Source: Crenothrix polyspora
GTDB taxonomy: Bacteria; Pseudomonadota; Gammaproteobacteria; Methylococcales; Methylomonadaceae
Reading direction: 5' to 3'
Length of the DNA: 7,920 nucleotides
NCBI GenBank assembly: GCA_945903675.1
Contig: CAMDOP010000141.1
Span: 1-7,920, forward strand
Of this stretch, positions 5,905-7,920 are shown piece by piece; position 1 is the stretch's first letter; each line of letters begins with the position of its first letter. Both the position numbers and the translations under genes were made by a program. The notes beneath the pieces were generated by a model. It had not been told where the DNA came from. It saw only the letters and a program-made list of their open reading frames with translations, and did not search any database.

Positions 5905-6402
5905 TTAGTCGAGTCGTTTTAGTCCTACTAAAGGACACTGGCTAAGCAAATCAGCAAGAGCACCATGACCAGGCACTTGCAGATCTGGAGCAATTTCAAA
6001 TAAGGGGTACAAAACAAAGGCGCGTTCAGTGATGCCTGAATGGGGAACGGTCAAGTCAGCTAAGTCAATGGTTTGGTCGTTATACAATAAGATATCTAAG
6101 TCTAGTGTTCTAGGGCCCCAGCGTTCAGTTTTTCTTATCCTACCTTGAGCGTTTTCTATGGTTTGTAAGGCGCGCAATAAGACCATTGGCAACAGAGTGG
6201 TTTCAACAGCAATAACAGCATTGAAATAGTCGGGCTGATCCTGAGGTCCCATAGGTACACTAGCGTATAAACTGGAGAAGGCTAATTCATGCATGCCCTT
6301 TAGTGCACGTATTGCTGTGCGCGCGGATTTAAGTTGTGAGGCAGGGTCGGCAAGGTTACTACCCAATCCGATATATGCAATAGCTGTTTCAGGACGATTC
6401 AT
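5905..6402 (-). CDS. folK: 2-amino-4-hydroxy-6-hydroxymethyldihydropteridine pyrophosphokinase
   Basis: HPPK transfers diphosphate from ATP to 6-hydroxymethyl-7,8-dihydropterin, the step before dihydropteroate synthase in folate synthesis. With the chosen start it has 165 residues, close to the roughly 160 of the Escherichia coli enzyme. Seen: YIGLGSNL (10-17); the pterin-site run MGPQDQPDYFNAV (51-63); RWGPRTLDLDILLY (94-107), with Mg ligands D101 and D103; and HSGITERAFVLYPL (121-134). The frame extends to a TTG at 6429, but ATG at 6402 has AGGA 6 nt upstream and gives the usual N terminus directly before the first strand, so I prefer it. It begins 52 bp after pcnB and is tightly followed by panB. 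No second folate-enzyme domain is fused. Confidence 0.95.
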   Translation of the reverse strand: MNRPETAIAYIGLGSNLADPASQLKSARTAIRALKGMHELAFSSLYASVPMGPQDQPDYFNAVIAVETTLLPMVLLRALQTIENAQGRIRKTERWGPRTLDLDILLYNDQTIDLADLTVPHSGITERAFVLYPLFEIAPDLQVPGHGALADLLSQCPLVGLKRLD

Positions 6403-6408
6403 TATTAT

Positions 6409-6412
6409 TCCT
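6409..6412 (-). promoter_or_regulatory. Shine-Dalgarno sequence of folK
   Basis: On the minus strand AGGA precedes ATG (6402-6400) with the 6-nt spacer ATAATA. It decides the start in favour of this ATG over the upstream TTG at 6429. Confidence 0.65.
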
Positions 6413-6454
6413 AAAGTGACTGCTAACAAGCGTAAGGCTTGACAGCTTAGACAT

Positions 6455-7807
6455 TTAAGCTTCGGTTCCTGAAGAGCTTACCTTGGCTTTTCCCCGATAG
6501 TTTCTTTTACGAGTTGGCTTGCTATTTACGCCGCCTTTACGTGGCGGTGGCTGTGTCATTTTGCGTTGCTCGTTGTCATCGGCAATTTGATACTTTCCCC
6601 ACCATTCTGCTACTTCAGGCTCAGCGCCGCCAGTTTCTGCGCGTAGCAAAAGAAAGTCATAACCGGCTCTAAAGCGAGGATGAGTGATTAAGCGACTGGG
6701 TTTAGAACCATAGCGAGCATTAAACTTAGGTTGTAGACTCCATACTTCTCGCATAGCTAAAGTAATGTGACGCGGAAGGGCGGTACTTTTAACTTGCCGA
6801 CTAATAATTTCATTAGCCGCTTCTTGATAGGCAATAAATTCAATAGTGCCTTTGTTGATTTTACCCTTTGCTAGTATCTGCACAGGCTCCCACAAAAATG
6901 CCGAAAATAAAAAATAAGCTGTGACTGTTTTGCCATCAGCAATTCTATTGTCCGAGTTTGCTAAGGCTTTAGCGAGAAGTAAGCGTGGAAAGCCATTATC
7001 TTCGAGGGATAAGCTATTTTCTGTAGAGGGGAACAGTATTTGGAAAAGCCCATAATGCCTTAGCATTTCGAAGGTTTGCAGGGCATAACCAAACATGAAT
7101 AGCTTTAAAGTTTCATCATAGAGCCGGGCGGATGGAATGCGCGACAATAATTCGGCGACTTGGTGCATCGCGGTTGCACAATCAGGGTGTAAGTTAAAGC
7201 CGAGTTTTACGGCAAAACGCACAGCGCGTAACATACGAACGGGATCTTCACGAAAACGCGTTTCTGGATCACCAATTAAGCGGAGTGTCGCGGCTTTATG
7301 GTCAGTCATGCCACCGACATAATCGACTACCGAAAAGTCTTTGATGTTGTAATAAAGTGCATTAACAGTAAAGTCTCGGCGCCAAACGTCTTCTTCAATA
7401 GTGCCATAGACATTGTCTCTTAATAAACGACCTTCCTTATTAAGCACTTGTTCGTCATTTTGAGCTTCGCCAGCGCCTCTAAAAGTAGCGACTTCGATGA
7501 CTTCTCTACCAAAATGTACATGTGCTAAGCGAAAGCGTCGACCTATGAGTCGGCAGTTGCGGAATACTTTTTTAATCTCTTCAGGCTCTGCGTTGGTAAC
7601 CACGTCAAAGTCTTTAGGTTCTCGTCCTAATAATAAGTCGCGCACACAGCCACCTACGAGGTAGGCATCGTAACCTTCCTTTTGTAGTTTATACAAAACC
7701 TTTAGTGCGTTATCACTGATTTGGCTGCGTGAAATATTGTGCTCAGAACGCGTATAGATTTTGACTTTTGTAGTGACGGGTTCAACTCTATTTTTGGTTG
7801 ATGTCAT
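6455..7807 (-). CDS. pcnB: poly(A) polymerase I
   Basis: PcnB adds 3' poly(A) tails to RNA and so promotes decay of structured RNAs. With the first AUG it has 450 residues, similar to the Escherichia coli enzyme. The nucleotidyltransferase head carries YLVGGCVRDLLLG (49-61) and KDFDVVTNA (65-73), with catalytic D66 and D68. RRFRLAHV (90-97), IEVATFRG (104-111), RRDFTVNALYY (143-153) and the RNA-binding-type REDPVRMLRAVRFA (186-199) follow. The tail (about 415-450) is basic and proline/arginine-rich, as in PcnB and unlike CCA-adding enzymes. The coordinates use the conservative AUG at 7807, which lacks a ribosome binding site. An in-frame AUU eight codons upstream (7831-7829) has AGGA 8 nt before it and is probably the real start, giving 458 residues. 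It leads the folK-panB-panC run. Confidence 0.95.
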   Translation of the reverse strand: MTSTKNRVEPVTTKVKIYTRSEHNISRSQISDNALKVLYKLQKEGYDAYLVGGCVRDLLLGREPKDFDVVTNAEPEEIKKVFRNCRLIGRRFRLAHVHFGREVIEVATFRGAGEAQNDEQVLNKEGRLLRDNVYGTIEEDVWRRDFTVNALYYNIKDFSVVDYVGGMTDHKAATLRLIGDPETRFREDPVRMLRAVRFAVKLGFNLHPDCATAMHQVAELLSRIPSARLYDETLKLFMFGYALQTFEMLRHYGLFQILFPSTENSLSLEDNGFPRLLLAKALANSDNRIADGKTVTAYFLFSAFLWEPVQILAKGKINKGTIEFIAYQEAANEIISRQVKSTALPRHITLAMREVWSLQPKFNARYGSKPSRLITHPRFRAGYDFLLLRAETGGAEPEVAEWWGKYQIADDNEQRKMTQPPPRKGGVNSKPTRKRNYRGKAKVSSSGTEA

Positions 7808-7828
7808 CAGTCTTTTAAAAAAGTTTAA

Positions 7829-7843
7829 AATAGTGTTATTCCT
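7829..7843 (-). promoter_or_regulatory. Shine-Dalgarno plus AUU, probable true pcnB start
   Basis: On the minus strand AGGA (7843-7840), an 8-nt spacer and ATT (7831-7829) lie in frame with pcnB. The extension reads (M)LNFFKRL before the first AUG, a hydrophobic/basic start like those of other PcnB proteins. In-frame TAA further upstream limits the reading frame, and no ATG, GTG or TTG lies between. Confidence 0.6.
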
Positions 7844-7854
7844 GTTTGTTTTCT

Positions 7855-7860
7855 GTTATA
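7855..7860 (-). promoter_or_regulatory. possible -10 element for pcnB
   Basis: TATAAC on the minus strand matches five of six -10 bases and lies about 25 bp ahead of the AUU candidate. No good -35 is seen at 16-18 bp. Two small dyads lie upstream, CAATcATATcATTG (7864-7877) and GATAC-AGA-GTATC (7879-7891), where a regulator could act. Confidence 0.35.
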
Positions 7861-7905
7861 GCGCAATCATATCATTGAGATACAGAGTATCCTATCATCA
7901 ATCTT

Positions 7906-7920
7906 CTTTTCTTTTCTTTT
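7906..7920. repeat. three tandem CTTTT units at the window edge
   Basis: CTTTT is repeated exactly three times and runs into the end of the window, so the full length is unknown. On the minus strand it is an A/G-only tract about 75 bp upstream of the candidate pcnB AUU start. Confidence 0.5.

Noticed and set aside
6403..6429. TTG start at 6429 for folK, adding nine residues
   Set aside because: The ATG at 6402 has a properly spaced AGGA and gives the usual FolK N terminus; the extension has no support.
6427..6441. CAAGC/GCTTG hairpin between pcnB and folK as a terminator
   Set aside because: Only 5 bp with no T-run, and it sits just upstream of the folK ribosome binding site.

Overview
The window looks like ordinary chromosome from a gammaproteobacterium with moderate to low GC. 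The minus-strand order pcnB-folK-panB-panC is a familiar gammaproteobacterial cluster, and the proteins resemble that class. The REP-type repeat beginning GTAG-GTCGGG is of a kind I associate with environmental gammaproteobacteria such as methanotrophs, but I cannot name a genus from this sequence.

Layout. Positions 1-51 may be the tail of an upstream plus-strand gene. A plus-strand pair follows: msrB (methionine-R-sulfoxide reductase, 155-550) and apeB (M18 aminopeptidase, 547-1848), joined by an ATGA overlap. After apeB is a 339-bp gap between convergent genes (1849-2187). It is filled by a dense series of stem-loops, including a perfect 14-bp hairpin and a folded unit with a long closing stem and two inner hairpins. 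Everything from 2188 to 7807 is on the minus strand. In transcription order it is pcnB (poly(A) polymerase I), folK, panB, panC, chrA (chromate-type transporter) and a small flavin-reductase-like gene. A two-hairpin inverted REP pair (REPIN, 2732-2820) separates chrA from the flavin reductase gene.

How the genes work together. FolK makes a folate precursor. PanB uses a folate one-carbon donor to make ketopantoate, and PanC completes pantothenate, the precursor of coenzyme A. The folK-panB gap is 1 bp and the panB-panC gap is 4 bp, so they are very probably co-transcribed and translationally coupled. PcnB sits 52 bp upstream of folK in the same direction. ChrA and the flavin reductase are probably accessory additions downstream. 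MsrB repairs oxidised protein methionine and ApeB trims acidic N-terminal residues from peptides, a loose protein-maintenance theme.

I found no undescribed multi-gene system. The points most worth a second look are: (i) a likely AUU start for pcnB, as known in Escherichia coli, with a good Shine-Dalgarno sequence eight codons upstream of the first AUG; (ii) the structured repeat at about 1916-2151; (iii) the REPIN, whose copies differ in sequence yet keep their hairpins, and which artificially lengthens the flavin reductase reading frame; (iv) an MsrB whose usual recycling cysteine is serine, with another cysteine placed to replace it.
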